Positions 8,425-16,955 of a stretch of 64,000 nucleotides of DNA are shown in pieces. Both the position numbers and the translations under genes were made by a program. The stretch is from NCBI RefSeq assembly GCF_030065535.1, contig NZ_JASJND010000001.1, positions 248,001-312,000 on the forward strand. The letters run 5' to 3'. Source of the DNA: Microbacterium dauci (GTDB lineage Bacteria; Actinomycetota; Actinomycetes; Actinomycetales; Microbacteriaceae). Numbering within the stretch: position 1 is the first letter of the stretch; each line of letters begins with the position of its first letter. The notes under the pieces were generated by a model. That model had not been told where the DNA came from. It saw nothing but the letters and a program-made list of their open reading frames with translations, and made no database searches.

Positions 8425-9726
8425 GTGACCGTCCTCGCTTTCGTCATCGGCGTCCTCGTCCTGGTCGTCGGCCTCGCCGTCTCGATCGCGCTCCATGAGA
8501 TCGGCCACCTGGCGCCGGCGAAGGCGTTCGGCGTGCGGGTCGGGCAGTACATGATCGGGTTCGGCCCGACGCTGTGGTCGCGCCGCTTCGGCGAGACGGA
8601 GTACGGCTTCAAGGCGCTGCCGCTCGGCGGCTACATCTCGATGGCGGGGATGTACCCGCCTTCGTCCGAGGCGACGTCGAAGCCGACGCGCCGTGCGCGG
8701 ATGTTCGACACGCTCATCCAGGACGCGCGGGCCGTGAACGATGAGACGCTCGCGGACGCGGGTGAAGGCCGGGCGTTCTATCAACTCCCGGTCTACAAGC
8801 GCGTGATCATCATGCTCGGTGGGCCGGTCATGAACCTCGTGCTGGCGGTCGTGCTCTTCGCGATCATGTTCTCGGGCATCGGCATTCAGACCGCGACGAC
8901 GACGGTCGCGACCGTGAACGAATGCGTCCTCCCTGCGGGCACCGACCGCACCACGTGCGAGGCCGGTGACGAGGCGTCCCCGGCGGCCGCGGGCGGCATC
9001 CTGCCGGGGGACGAGATCGTCTCGGTCGACGGCACGGCGGTGGCGACGTTCGCCGAGGCATCCGCGATCATCCAGCGCTCGCCGGGCGAGCAGGTCGACG
9101 TCGTCGTGCGGCGGGACGGCGCCGAGCAGACGCTCCAGGTGACGCCGGTGCTCGCCGAGCGCGAGGTGCAGGGCGAAGACGGTGACATCACCGTGGCGGA
9201 GGTCGGCTTCGTCGGCATGACGGCGCAGACCGCGTACGTTCCGGCGCCGATCTGGGAGGGACCGCAGGCCGCGTTCGAGCAGGTCGGGCAGGTCGTCGCG
9301 ATCATGGGGCAGCTTCCCGTTCGCGTCTACGAGACGGCGGTCGACACCTTCACGGGTGCCGGCCGTGACCCCAACGGCCCGCTGTCGGTCGTGGGCGCAG
9401 GTCGCCTCGCAGGCGAGGTCGCTGCGACCGACCAGCCGATCGCGAACCGGATCTCCGGCATGCTCGCGCTCCTCGGCTCGCTGAACATCGCGCTGTTCGT
9501 CTTCAACCTCATCCCGCTGCTGCCGCTCGACGGTGGCCACGTCGTCGTCGCCCTGTGGGACGGCCTGAAGCGTGCGTGGGCGAAGCTCTTCCGGCGTCGC
9601 GCGCCGCGTCCCGTGGACGCGACCAAGCTCGTGCCGGTGACCTATGTCGTCGTGATCGCGCTGATCCTCATGGGCGGGACGCTGATCCTCGCCGACATCG
9701 TCAACCCGGTGCAGCTGTTCGGCTGA
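8425..9726 (+). CDS. rseP: Site-2 intramembrane zinc metalloprotease (RseP/Rip1, M50)
   Basis: The 433-residue protease carries the M50 zinc motif HEIGH in its first membrane helix (His24, Glu25, His28) and the second active-site motif NLIPLLPLDGGH in a late helix. Between them is a PDZ domain with AAGGILPGDEIVSVDGTAV. The family cleaves membrane-bound anti-sigma factors and other substrates within the bilayer; mycobacterial Rip1 is the nearest studied relative. GFKALPLGGYISMAGMYPP matches the beta-hairpin loop that guides substrate. The GTG start is 8 nt after a TAGCGT -10-like box. Confidence 0.93.
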   Translation: MTVLAFVIGVLVLVVGLAVSIALHEIGHLAPAKAFGVRVGQYMIGFGPTLWSRRFGETEYGFKALPLGGYISMAGMYPPSSEATSKPTRRARMFDTLIQDARAVNDETLADAGEGRAFYQLPVYKRVIIMLGGPVMNLVLAVVLFAIMFSGIGIQTATTTVATVNECVLPAGTDRTTCEAGDEASPAAAGGILPGDEIVSVDGTAVATFAEASAIIQRSPGEQVDVVVRRDGAEQTLQVTPVLAEREVQGEDGDITVAEVGFVGMTAQTAYVPAPIWEGPQAAFEQVGQVVAIMGQLPVRVYETAVDTFTGAGRDPNGPLSVVGAGRLAGEVAATDQPIANRISGMLALLGSLNIALFVFNLIPLLPLDGGHVVVALWDGLKRAWAKLFRRRAPRPVDATKLVPVTYVVVIALILMGGTLILADIVNPVQLFG

Positions 9727-9739
9727 CCCGGCCGGCGTG

Positions 9740-11662
9740 TCAGGCGTCGACCGGTGCGAGGGCGTGGGTGACGAGCCGCTCGAGGGTGACGAGCCCGTCG
9801 CGGGACAGGATCGACTCGAGGTGGCCCTGCACCGACGCATACCCGGGGCCGCGCATCGCGTAGACGTCGCCGGTGGCGGCATCCACTGCGAGTTCGGTCT
9901 CGCCGATCTCGGTCGTCCCTGGGTCGACCCGGGCGGTGAAGGTGTTGTAGAAGCCGATGGATGCCGCGGTCCCGAAGACGTCCACCGATTTCTGCAGCCC
10001 CTGGTGCGGGCTCGCGAGCGGGGCGAGTCCGACGCCGAGGCGGTCGGCGAGCACCTGGTGGCTGAGGCACACCGCGAGGAGGGGCGCACCGGCATCGAGG
10101 CGTGCGGACACGACCTCGCGCATACGTGTGATCCGCGGGCTGGCGTCGTCGCGCGGATCGCCGGGGCCGGGGCCCGACACCACGAGGTCGGCGGCGGCGA
10201 CGCGCTCGGCCGTCGCATCGCTCCAGTCCGCGATCGTCACGTCGAACCCGAGGTGGCGCAGCTGGTGGGCGAGCATCGTGGTGAAGCGGTCCTCGGCGTC
10301 GACGACGAGCGCGGTGTGGCCGTCGAAGGGACCGCCGGCCGACGCTTGCGGGTCGAGCCAGAACGGCGCGAGGCGAGCGTTCCGTGACTCGAGCAGCGCT
10401 GCGATCTCGGGGTCGTCCGCGAGGCGGCGCGGAGCGCCCGCGGGGGCGTCCTCGTCGACGGCCTCGGCGGCACGGTCGCGTTCGATGGCGCCGATCGCGC
10501 CGAGCACACCGGCGGCCTTGCCGTGGGTCTCGCCGACCTCGCCGTACGGGTCGGAGTGGCGCACGAGCGTCGCGCCGACCGGCACGCGCAGGCGACCGTC
10601 CACCAGGTACGCGGTGCGGATGAGGATCGGCGCGTCGAGGTCGTGTCCGCCGGTCGCGCGCGGCGTGAACAGCGCCGCGACGCCGGAGTAATAGCCGCGG
10701 GGCGCGCGCTCGTGCCGGGTGATCACCGTGCACGCATTCTGCATGGGGGAGCCGGTCACCGTCGGCGCGAACATCGTCTCGCGGAGGATGTCGCGCGGGT
10801 CCATCGTGCTCGTGCCGCGCAGCATGTACTCGGTGTGTGTGAGCCGCGACATCTCCTTGAGATGCGGGCCCGTGATGCGGCCGCCGTCGCTGCACACCGC
10901 CGACATCATCTTCAGCTCTTCGTCGACGACCATGAAGAGTTCCTCGGTCTCCTTCGTGGAGGAGAGGAACTCGGCGAGGGTTTCGGGCGTCGCGCCGCCG
11001 GCGGGGTGGCGGAAGGTGCCCGAGATGGGGTTCATCGTCACGGTGCTGTGGCCGGCGGGGGAGGCGGCATCCTGCTGCGCGCTCACGTGCGCCTCGGGGC
11101 TCGCGCCCACGGCGAGGTGGCCGGGCGTCGAGACGAGGAACGTCCAATACGCGCCGCGCTCGTGCTCGAGCAGGGCGCGGAACCAGGTGAGGCCGGCGGT
11201 CACCGGATCGGTGTCGACGACGGCGGTGTAGTCGCGGCGGATGACGAAGTTCGCGCCCTCGCCGCGGCCGATCTCCTCGGCGATGACCCGTCGGACGATA
11301 TCGGCGTACGCCTCGTCGTCGATGTCGAACCCGGGCTCACCGAGTGGCACCGGCTCGGTGGGCAGCTGCGCCATTGCGGTGTCGAGCGGCAGCACGCGCC
11401 GCTCATCGATGACGAGGCAGCGCAACGGTGCCTCGTCGTCGTGGCACTCGAACCCGCGCTCCACGACCTGGCGGAACGGCACCAGCGCCAGCACCTCGCG
11501 GGGCGTGCCGTCGGCGTCCGTCAGCGGAATGTCGGCGAGCAGCGGGACGTCGACCACGTCGCCGGTGAGGACCTCGACAGTCTCGCCGTCACGGGCGAGG
11601 AGTGCGAAGGGGACACCGGAGGCCGCGAGGTCGGCGAGGGAGAACGGGGTGGAGCCGGACAT
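9740..11662 (-). CDS. trpEG: Fused anthranilate synthase components I and II (PhzE-like sequence)
   Basis: This 640-residue protein fuses a chorismate-utilising domain (about residues 1-430; motifs NPISGTFRHP, VDEELKMM, GSPMQNACTVI and a late YYSGVAALF) to a class-I glutamine amidotransferase (about 440-640). The amidotransferase has nucleophile Cys532 in LAVCLSHQVL and His614/Glu616 in QGHLES. Fused enzymes of this type make anthranilate (TrpEG) or 2-amino-2-desoxyisochorismate (PhzE). The sequence style is PhzE-like. However, the gene is preceded by a leader peptide with tandem Trp codons and an attenuator, which says its expression answers to tryptophan. No phenazine genes lie nearby, so anthranilate synthase is the better call. 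Confidence 0.85.
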   Translation of the reverse strand: MSGSTPFSLADLAASGVPFALLARDGETVEVLTGDVVDVPLLADIPLTDADGTPREVLALVPFRQVVERGFECHDDEAPLRCLVIDERRVLPLDTAMAQLPTEPVPLGEPGFDIDDEAYADIVRRVIAEEIGRGEGANFVIRRDYTAVVDTDPVTAGLTWFRALLEHERGAYWTFLVSTPGHLAVGASPEAHVSAQQDAASPAGHSTVTMNPISGTFRHPAGGATPETLAEFLSSTKETEELFMVVDEELKMMSAVCSDGGRITGPHLKEMSRLTHTEYMLRGTSTMDPRDILRETMFAPTVTGSPMQNACTVITRHERAPRGYYSGVAALFTPRATGGHDLDAPILIRTAYLVDGRLRVPVGATLVRHSDPYGEVGETHGKAAGVLGAIGAIERDRAAEAVDEDAPAGAPRRLADDPEIAALLESRNARLAPFWLDPQASAGGPFDGHTALVVDAEDRFTTMLAHQLRHLGFDVTIADWSDATAERVAAADLVVSGPGPGDPRDDASPRITRMREVVSARLDAGAPLLAVCLSHQVLADRLGVGLAPLASPHQGLQKSVDVFGTAASIGFYNTFTARVDPGTTEIGETELAVDAATGDVYAMRGPGYASVQGHLESILSRDGLVTLERLVTHALAPVDA

Positions 11663-11702
11663 CGAGAAGGTTCTTTCGTTCGGGGCGGTCGCCGTCTCAA
11701 CG

Positions 11703-11734
11703 AAAAGACCGCCGGGCTGGAAGCTCAGGCGGTC
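11703..11734 (-). terminator. trp attenuator terminator hairpin
   Basis: On the minus strand GACCGCC (11734-11728) and GGCGGTC (11713-11707) form a perfect 7-bp stem with a 14-nt loop, directly followed by four T residues. It lies between the Trp leader peptide and trpEG. The 5' arm can alternatively pair through CCGCCT with the AGGCGG just after the leader stop codon, which would give the antiterminator. Confidence 0.85.
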
Positions 11735-11752
11735 GTCGGGATGCGCGATGCG

Positions 11753-11767
11753 TCCGCCTCAGGCGGA
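11753..11767 (-). promoter_or_regulatory. trp leader 1:2 pause hairpin
   Basis: TCCGCC and GGCGGA flank the TGA stop codon of the leader peptide as a perfect 6-bp stem with a 3-nt loop. It overlaps the last leader codons, so a ribosome stalled at the Trp codons would prevent it. The second arm would then be free to pair with the 5' arm of the terminator. Confidence 0.75.
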
Positions 11768-11794
11768 GCGCCACCAGGAACGGTTCGCGGACAT
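11759..11794 (-). CDS. trpL: trp operon leader peptide (MSANRSWWRSA)
   Basis: The minus strand encodes the 11-residue peptide MSANRSWWRSA ending in TGA. The two adjacent Trp codons sit just before a set of four mutually pairing segments that end in an intrinsic terminator, the classic trp attenuation design known from Streptomyces and Corynebacterium. A TAGTTT -10 box lies 6 nt before the ATG and there is no Shine-Dalgarno sequence, so the leader is probably translated from a leaderless transcript. It is too short to be found by length-based gene callers. Confidence 0.85.
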   Translation of the reverse strand: MSANRSWWRSA

Positions 11795-11800
11795 GGGGCG

Positions 11801-11806
11801 AAACTA
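11801..11806 (-). promoter_or_regulatory. -10 box for the trpL-trpEG transcript
   Basis: On the minus strand TAGTTT is followed by six bases and the trpL ATG. The start of transcription should be at or within 1-2 nt of that ATG. No clear -35 box is visible. The divergent ispG promoter shares this 87-bp region. Confidence 0.5.
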
Positions 11807-11869
11807 CCACAGCGCTGCGAGCGGAGAGGCACGGCACCGACTGTTCAGCCCGACCTCAGCCGCGCGGCC

Positions 11870-11875
11870 TAGGCT
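11870..11875 (+). promoter_or_regulatory. -10 box of a probable leaderless ispG promoter
   Basis: TAGGCT is followed by GGGAGC and the GTG start of ispG. The 6-nt gap implies a leaderless or near-leaderless transcript, as for dxr and truB in this window. Confidence 0.5.
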
Positions 11876-11881
11876 GGGAGC

Positions 11882-13033
11882 GTGCCAGCTGTGAACATCG
11901 GGATGCCCCGCGTGCCGGAGGTCCTCGCCCCCCGCCGCAAGAGCCGTCAGATCAAGGTCGGCAAGGTGCTCGTCGGCGGCGACGCCCCCGTCACCGTGCA
12001 GTCGATGACGACGACGCCCACTACGAACATCAACGCCACGCTCCAGCAGATCGCCGAACTCACGGCATCCGGTTGCGAGATCGTCCGCGTCGCAGTGCCG
12101 CATCAGGCGGATGCCGATGTGTTGCACATCATCGCGGCGAAGAGCCAGATCCCGGTGATCGCCGACATCCACTTCCAACCCCGCTACATCTACACGGCGA
12201 TCGACGCTGGCTGCGGCGCCGTCCGCGTGAACCCCGGCAACATCCGCGAGTTCGACGGCAATGTCGGGCAGATCGCCGCGGCGGCGAAGGCGGCCGGCGT
12301 CTCGCTCCGCATCGGTGTGAACGCGGGATCGCTCGACAAGCGTCTGCTCGAGAAGCACGGCAAGGCGACCGCCGAGGCGCTCGTGGAGAGCGCGGTTTGG
12401 GAGGCGTCGCTGTTCGAGGAGCACGACTTCCACGACTTCAAGATCTCGGTCAAGCACAACGACCCGGTCGTCATGGTGAAGGCCTACCGCATGCTCGCCG
12501 AGCGGGGCGACTGGCCGCTGCACCTCGGCGTGACCGAGGCCGGCCCGGCGTTCCAGGGCACGATCAAGTCCGCGACCGCATTCGGCATCCTGCTCTCCGA
12601 GGGCATCGGTGACACGATCCGCGTCTCGCTGTCGGCGCCGCCGGCCGAAGAGGTCAAGGTCGGTCACCAGATCCTGCAGTCGCTGAACCTTCGCGAGCGC
12701 AAGCTCGAGATCGTCTCGTGCCCCTCCTGCGGTCGCGCGCAGGTCGACGTCTACACGCTCGCCGACAACGTCACCGAGGGCCTCAAGGACATGACCGTGC
12801 CGCTGCGCGTCGCCGTCATGGGCTGCGTCGTCAACGGGCCGGGCGAGGCGCGCGAGGCCGACCTCGGCGTGGCATCCGGCAACGGCAAGGGCCAGATCTT
12901 CGTGAAGGGCGAGGTCATCAAGACCGTCCCCGAGGCGGACATCGTCGCGACGCTCATCGAAGAGGCGAACCGCATCGCCGACGAAATGGGGCCCGACGCG
13001 CCCGTCGGCACCGCGCAGGTCGTCACTTCCTGA
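11882..13033 (+). CDS. ispG: 4-hydroxy-3-methylbut-2-en-1-yl diphosphate synthase (flavodoxin)
   Basis: IspG (GcpE) converts 2-C-methyl-D-erythritol 2,4-cyclodiphosphate to HMBPP with a [4Fe-4S] cluster. It is the penultimate step of the non-mevalonate pathway and partner of dxr in this window. The 383-residue bacterial form shows [13 protein letters not shown] at the start of the TIM barrel and the cluster ligands in CPSCGR and GCVVNGPGE near residues 280 and 320. The GTG start follows a TAGGCT box by 6 nt. An alternative start at the next GTG, three codons in, cannot be excluded. Confidence 0.96.
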   Translation: MPAVNIGMPRVPEVLAPRRKSRQIKVGKVLVGGDAPVTVQSMTTTPTTNINATLQQIAELTASGCEIVRVAVPHQADADVLHIIAAKSQIPVIADIHFQPRYIYTAIDAGCGAVRVNPGNIREFDGNVGQIAAAAKAAGVSLRIGVNAGSLDKRLLEKHGKATAEALVESAVWEASLFEEHDFHDFKISVKHNDPVVMVKAYRMLAERGDWPLHLGVTEAGPAFQGTIKSATAFGILLSEGIGDTIRVSLSAPPAEEVKVGHQILQSLNLRERKLEIVSCPSCGRAQVDVYTLADNVTEGLKDMTVPLRVAVMGCVVNGPGEAREADLGVASGNGKGQIFVKGEVIKTVPEADIVATLIEEANRIADEMGPDAPVGTAQVVTS

Positions 13034-13055
13034 CCCGCGCGATGCCCCGGGGCGA

Positions 13056-14075
13056 TCAGCTCCAGAGCGAGTGGTAGGCGTTGATCGCCGGCTGCCCGCC
13101 GAGGTGCGCGTAGAGCACCGTCGAGTCCTTCGGGATGTCGCCGGACTGCACGAGGTCGATGAGGCCCGCGAGCGACTTGCCCTCGTACACCGGGTCGGTG
13201 ATCATCGCTTCGAGCTGAGCGCCCAGCGCCATGGCGTCCATCGTCGACTGCACCGGCACGCCGTAGAGCTCACCAGCCCAGCCTTCGAGCACCTGGATCT
13301 CGTCGTCGCGCAGATCGCGGCCGAGTTCGATGAGCGCCGCCGTGTTGCGGGCGATGCGCGCGACCTGGTCGCGGGTCTTCTCGAGCGTCGCGGATGCGTC
13401 GATGCCGATCACGCGTCGCTTCACTCCGGTGAGGTCTTCGAGCGCCGCGAATCCGGCGATCATGCCGGCGTGGGTCGAGCCGGTGACGGTGCAGACGACG
13501 ATCGTGTCGAAGAAGACGCCGAGTTCGCGCTCCTGTTCGGCGACCTCGAACGCCCAGTTCGCGAAGCCGAGCCCGCCGAGGCGGTGTTCGCTGGCGCCCG
13601 CGGGGATCGGGTAGGGCGTACCACCGGCATCCGTCACCTCCTGCAACGCTTGCTTCCAGGAATCGCGGATGCCGATGTCGAAGCCGGATTCGTCGAGGCG
13701 GGAGTCCGCGCCCATCATGCGCGAGAGGAGGATGTTGCCGACCTTGTCGTTGGTCGGGTCCTCCCACGGCACCCACTTCTCCTGCACGAGGCGAGCCTTG
13801 AGGCCGAGGTGCGCCGCGACGGCGGCCACCTGGCGGGTGTGGTTGGACTGGTAGCCGCCGATCGACACGAGCGTGTCGGCGCCCGAGGCGAGCACGTCGG
13901 GGACGATGTACTCGAGCTTGCGGACCTTGTTGCCGCCGTAGGCGAGGCCACTCGAGACGTCCTCGCGCTTCGCCCACACCTGCGCGCCGCCGAGGTGCTG
14001 CGTCAGGCGCTTGAGGTGCTGCAGCGGGCTCGGCCCGAAGGTCAGCGGGTGGCGAGGGAACTGGTCGAGGATCAT
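13056..14075 (-). CDS. acdS: 1-aminocyclopropane-1-carboxylate deaminase
   Basis: This PLP enzyme opens the cyclopropane ring of ACC, the plant ethylene precursor, to 2-oxobutyrate and ammonia. It is 339 residues, the usual length. The PLP lysine is Lys50 in [11 protein letters not shown]. Two features separate true ACC deaminases from D-cysteine desulfhydrases: the YEGKS block (Glu of the 294/295 pair) and the late YAHLGGQPA block with Leu rather than Thr. Both are the ACC-deaminase version here. The start codon overlaps the stop of the GntR gene upstream (ATGA), so the two are co-transcribed. Such genes are typical of plant-associated bacteria. Confidence 0.93.
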   Translation of the reverse strand: MILDQFPRHPLTFGPSPLQHLKRLTQHLGGAQVWAKREDVSSGLAYGGNKVRKLEYIVPDVLASGADTLVSIGGYQSNHTRQVAAVAAHLGLKARLVQEKWVPWEDPTNDKVGNILLSRMMGADSRLDESGFDIGIRDSWKQALQEVTDAGGTPYPIPAGASEHRLGGLGFANWAFEVAEQERELGVFFDTIVVCTVTGSTHAGMIAGFAALEDLTGVKRRVIGIDASATLEKTRDQVARIARNTAALIELGRDLRDDEIQVLEGWAGELYGVPVQSTMDAMALGAQLEAMITDPVYEGKSLAGLIDLVQSGDIPKDSTVLYAHLGGQPAINAYHSLWS

Positions 14076-14737
14076 GCGGTCTCCTGTGTCGGGTTCGGGT
14101 CGGTGGGCAAGTCGAGCCAGATGCGTTCGGCCACGGATGCCGCGGCGTGCACGTCCCGCTCTTCGCACAGGCGGATGAGGTCCGCATGCCGCGAGGCCGA
14201 GAGGGCGGCGTCGTGCGAGGCGAACCGAAGCCGTTCCGCGCGCTCCAGGACGGGGCTGTAGAGGGCGAGCACGGTGCGGACGGCGACGTTGCCCGCGCGC
14301 TCGACCGTGACGGCGTGGAAGGCGTGATCCGCGGCCGCAGCGGCATCCGTGTCACCCGCCTCGTGTGCCGCGACGAAGGCATCGTTCGCCTGTCGCATCC
14401 GGCCCAGGTCCTCATCGGTGAGGAGGGGGGTCGCCTCGCTCACCGCGACGCGGTGCATGGCGGCGACGACGGCGCGCGCGTCGCTCAGTTCGGCGCCGTC
14501 GACGGGCGCGACCACGGTCGAGCGCCCGGGCAGAGTCTGAACGAGCCCGGAGCGAGCCAGATCGAGCAGGGCTTCGCGCACGGGTGTCCGTGACACGCCC
14601 AGCCATGTCGCCAGCTCGCCATCGCGGAGCTGCTCACCCGGGGCGAACGTTCCGTCGACGATCGCGTCGCGCAGCCGACCGCGCACCTCGTCGCGGAGCA
14701 GCGGGCGGGGCGGCAACGGAGACGATGGAACCGGCAT
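14072..14737 (-). CDS. GntR family regulator (FCD type), probable regulator of acdS
   Basis: The 221-residue protein has an N-terminal winged helix with [26 protein letters not shown], the GntR signature, followed by an all-helical FCD ligand domain ([37 protein letters not shown]). It overlaps acdS by 4 nt, and GntR-type AcdR regulators next to acdS are known in Actinobacteria. A 14-bp perfect palindrome abuts its start codon, which suggests autoregulation. There is no Shine-Dalgarno sequence in that palindrome, so the mRNA is probably leaderless. Confidence 0.88.
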   Translation of the reverse strand: MPVPSSPLPPRPLLRDEVRGRLRDAIVDGTFAPGEQLRDGELATWLGVSRTPVREALLDLARSGLVQTLPGRSTVVAPVDGAELSDARAVVAAMHRVAVSEATPLLTDEDLGRMRQANDAFVAAHEAGDTDAAAAADHAFHAVTVERAGNVAVRTVLALYSPVLERAERLRFASHDAALSASRHADLIRLCEERDVHAAASVAERIWLDLPTDPNPTQETA

Positions 14738-14750
14738 GCAATATATTGCA
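14737..14750. promoter_or_regulatory. Operator palindrome at the gntR-acdS start
   Basis: TGCAATATATTGCA is a perfect 14-bp palindrome. It is strikingly AT-rich in a ~70% GC region and overlaps the first base of the regulator's start codon. It probably contains the -10 element and is the natural binding site for the dimeric GntR protein encoded next to it. Confidence 0.65.
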
Positions 14751-14782
14751 CACGATCGGCAGCGCTACCGCAACCTCCTCCG

Positions 14783-16222
14783 TCATGCCTGGGCGACGAA
14801 CTCCGTCGTGCCGGTGCGGATGTCGGCACGGACCAGGCGGACACGGAGGGTCGCCCCGGGCCCCCCGACCACGTCGCGCACCCGAGCTTCAACCGGCGGC
14901 TCCGTCAGCGCGACCTGAGCGTCCTCCTCGCGACGCCGCAAGATGACCGCGTCGAAAACCTGCCCCTCCCGCCCGTGGAGGAGGGCGGCGGCCACACGGT
15001 CGACGGTGCCCGCGTCGAGTCGTGTCGCGATCTGAGAGGAGCGGCCCATGATGGAGGGCAGCTCGTCGAGAGAGGACCGCACGTCAGCGGGTACCTCGCG
15101 TCCGTTCGCGAGAGCTTCGCAGATCAGGAGCACCCATCGATCGACGAGCCGGCGCAGGGGTGCGGTCACGTGCGCGTACGGTGCAGCGATGGCCGACTGC
15201 ATCGTGGCCGCGGGCACCTCTCCGTCGAAGACGGTGTATCCCGCGCCGCGGAACAGGCCGGCGGCGTGCTCGCGGACGACCCGCCCGAGCGGCGTCCGCG
15301 GCAGGTCGCGAAGGTAATCGCCGTATGCCACCCCCGTCGTCCATGGGTGCCCGAAACCGACGGTCTGCGCGCGGAACGCGGCGATGTCCTCGGGGGAGGC
15401 GGGGGGCATCGTCCGGAGGATCCCGACCCGTCCCGAGATCATCAGCTCGGCCGCGGCCATCCCGGTCAGGAGTGAGACCTGTGCATTGGCGTCCTCAAGG
15501 GGGACGCCCTCATCGACCTCGAGTGCATATCCCTCGTCCGTGGCCACGACGCGGGTCTCGGGCAGGTTCAGACTCGCACCGCCCCGCTCGCTCTCCCGCC
15601 GCGAGCGTTCCTCGCCGAACCAGACGAGGTGCCGGAGGGTGTCGGGTGCGGTGCCCGCATCGACCGCCCGCTGCGCCTCGACATACGACCACTGCGCGCG
15701 GGATCGGATGACGGCGCGAGTGAGTGTCGTCTCGGTCGGGCGGGCGGCGGCATCCATCACGAAGCGCCAGACGAACGCGCGGCGATCACGATCCGGCAGG
15801 AGTGATGCGGCGTCCTCGCTGAGCACGGTGGGGTGCAGCGGGATGCGGCCGTCCGGCGCGTAGAGCGTCTGGCCACGCCGTCGGGCTTCGGCGTCGACGG
15901 CGCCGCCGAACGCGACGTACGCCGGCACGTCGGCGATCGCGTAGTGGAGCACGGCGCCACCGTCGTCGGCGCGGTCGATGTGCATCGCCTGGTCGAGGTC
16001 GGTGGACCCCTCCGGATCGATCGTCAGGAACGGGATGCCGCGGAGGTCGGCGAGGCCTGCGACGGTCGGGTCGGTGGCCACGCCGATCGCGGCGCTCGCC
16101 GCCTCGGCCTCCACCTCCGGCGGGAATCCGCTCGGCAGGTCGAGCTCGTCGCGGAGCGCCGCAAGCGAGGCGCGGAGTTCGGTCTGGGCGGGGGAGACGA
16201 GTCGAGCACGACGTCGGGGCAC
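14783..16222 (-). CDS. RNB domain ribonuclease (RNase II/R family, actinobacterial type)
   Basis: The 479-residue protein contains an RNB exoribonuclease core: LTIDPEGSTDLDQAM near residue 68, YAIADVPAYV, and the C-terminal block PYAHVTAPLRRLVDRW. It lacks the N-terminal cold-shock domains of full RNase R and ends in a degenerate S1-like region. RNase II/R uses four aspartates to hold Mg2+. Asp69, Asp75 and Asp77 are present, but the fourth position is Gln78. The GTG start at 16222 gives a basic VPRRRARLV N-terminus; the frame upstream is antisense to pcp and not plausible. Its target RNA is unknown. Confidence 0.83.
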   Translation of the reverse strand: MPRRRARLVSPAQTELRASLAALRDELDLPSGFPPEVEAEAASAAIGVATDPTVAGLADLRGIPFLTIDPEGSTDLDQAMHIDRADDGGAVLHYAIADVPAYVAFGGAVDAEARRRGQTLYAPDGRIPLHPTVLSEDAASLLPDRDRRAFVWRFVMDAAARPTETTLTRAVIRSRAQWSYVEAQRAVDAGTAPDTLRHLVWFGEERSRRESERGGASLNLPETRVVATDEGYALEVDEGVPLEDANAQVSLLTGMAAAELMISGRVGILRTMPPASPEDIAAFRAQTVGFGHPWTTGVAYGDYLRDLPRTPLGRVVREHAAGLFRGAGYTVFDGEVPAATMQSAIAAPYAHVTAPLRRLVDRWVLLICEALANGREVPADVRSSLDELPSIMGRSSQIATRLDAGTVDRVAAALLHGREGQVFDAVILRRREEDAQVALTEPPVEARVRDVVGGPGATLRVRLVRADIRTGTTEFVAQA

Positions 16223-16257
16223 GCCGCCAGTGTATGGAGTGGAGACGTCGCGGGGTC

Positions 16258-16896
16258 TCAGGACACCGCGCCGCCTGCGACCGCCAGGTCGGATTCGGCG
16301 TCGAGGGAGACGCGCACGGCGATCTCGAGGGCGTCGGCGATCCGCTCGATCGGGAGGGAGGGTGAGCCGACCGGGGCGGCGCCGTCGGCCCAGGGCACAT
16401 GGACGAACCCCGCCCGTACCGACGACTGCGATGTGGCGTGCAGTGCGGCGTACATCGTGGCGTTGCACACGAAGGTTCCCGCCGTGTGCGAGACGGTCGA
16501 AGGGATGCCGCTCGTCGCCACGGCGGCGCTGATCGCCTTCACGGGGAGCGTGGCGAAGTAGGCGGCGGGGCCCCCGGCGATCACCGGAGCGTCCTGCGGT
16601 CGGTGGCCTGCGTTGTCGGGGATGCGGGCGTCGGCGAGGTTGATCGCGACGCGCTCCGGGGTGACGGCGTCGCGCCCGCCGGCCAGCCCCGTCGCGATCA
16701 CGACGTCGGGGCGATGCGCGGCGAGGAGTTCGGCCAGACGGGCGGTCGTCGCCTCGAAGGCAACGGGCAACACCTCCACGACGAGCCGTTCCGGTCCCGT
16801 CCACCGGTCTTGGACGAGGCGGACCGCGTCTCCCGAGGGATTGGCGGCGTCGCCCGCGAAGGGCTCGAATCCGGTCAGGAGCACGGTGCGCATCAC
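16258..16896 (-). CDS. pcp: Pyroglutamyl-peptidase I
   Basis: This cysteine peptidase removes N-terminal pyroglutamate from peptides (family C15). The 212-residue protein opens with [17 protein letters not shown]. The catalytic triad is visible: Glu81 in TPERVAIN, Cys144 in [10 protein letters not shown] and His166 in GFVHVPW. It has no signal peptide and should be cytoplasmic. Two adjacent ATG codons are possible starts and differ by one residue. The gene is divergent from proS with a short shared promoter region. Confidence 0.92.
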   Translation of the reverse strand: MMRTVLLTGFEPFAGDAANPSGDAVRLVQDRWTGPERLVVEVLPVAFEATTARLAELLAAHRPDVVIATGLAGGRDAVTPERVAINLADARIPDNAGHRPQDAPVIAGGPAAYFATLPVKAISAAVATSGIPSTVSHTAGTFVCNATMYAALHATSQSSVRAGFVHVPWADGAAPVGSPSLPIERIADALEIAVRVSLDAESDLAVAGGAVS

Positions 16897-16955
16897 TCCA
16901 GGCTAGGCGGACCGCCGCCACGAGGATCGAGCGTGCCCGCCTAGACTTGTGCCTC

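Noticed and set aside
9740..11662. A phenazine cluster, from the PhzE-like sequence
   Set aside because: No other phz genes are nearby, and the Trp-codon attenuator points to tryptophan synthesis.
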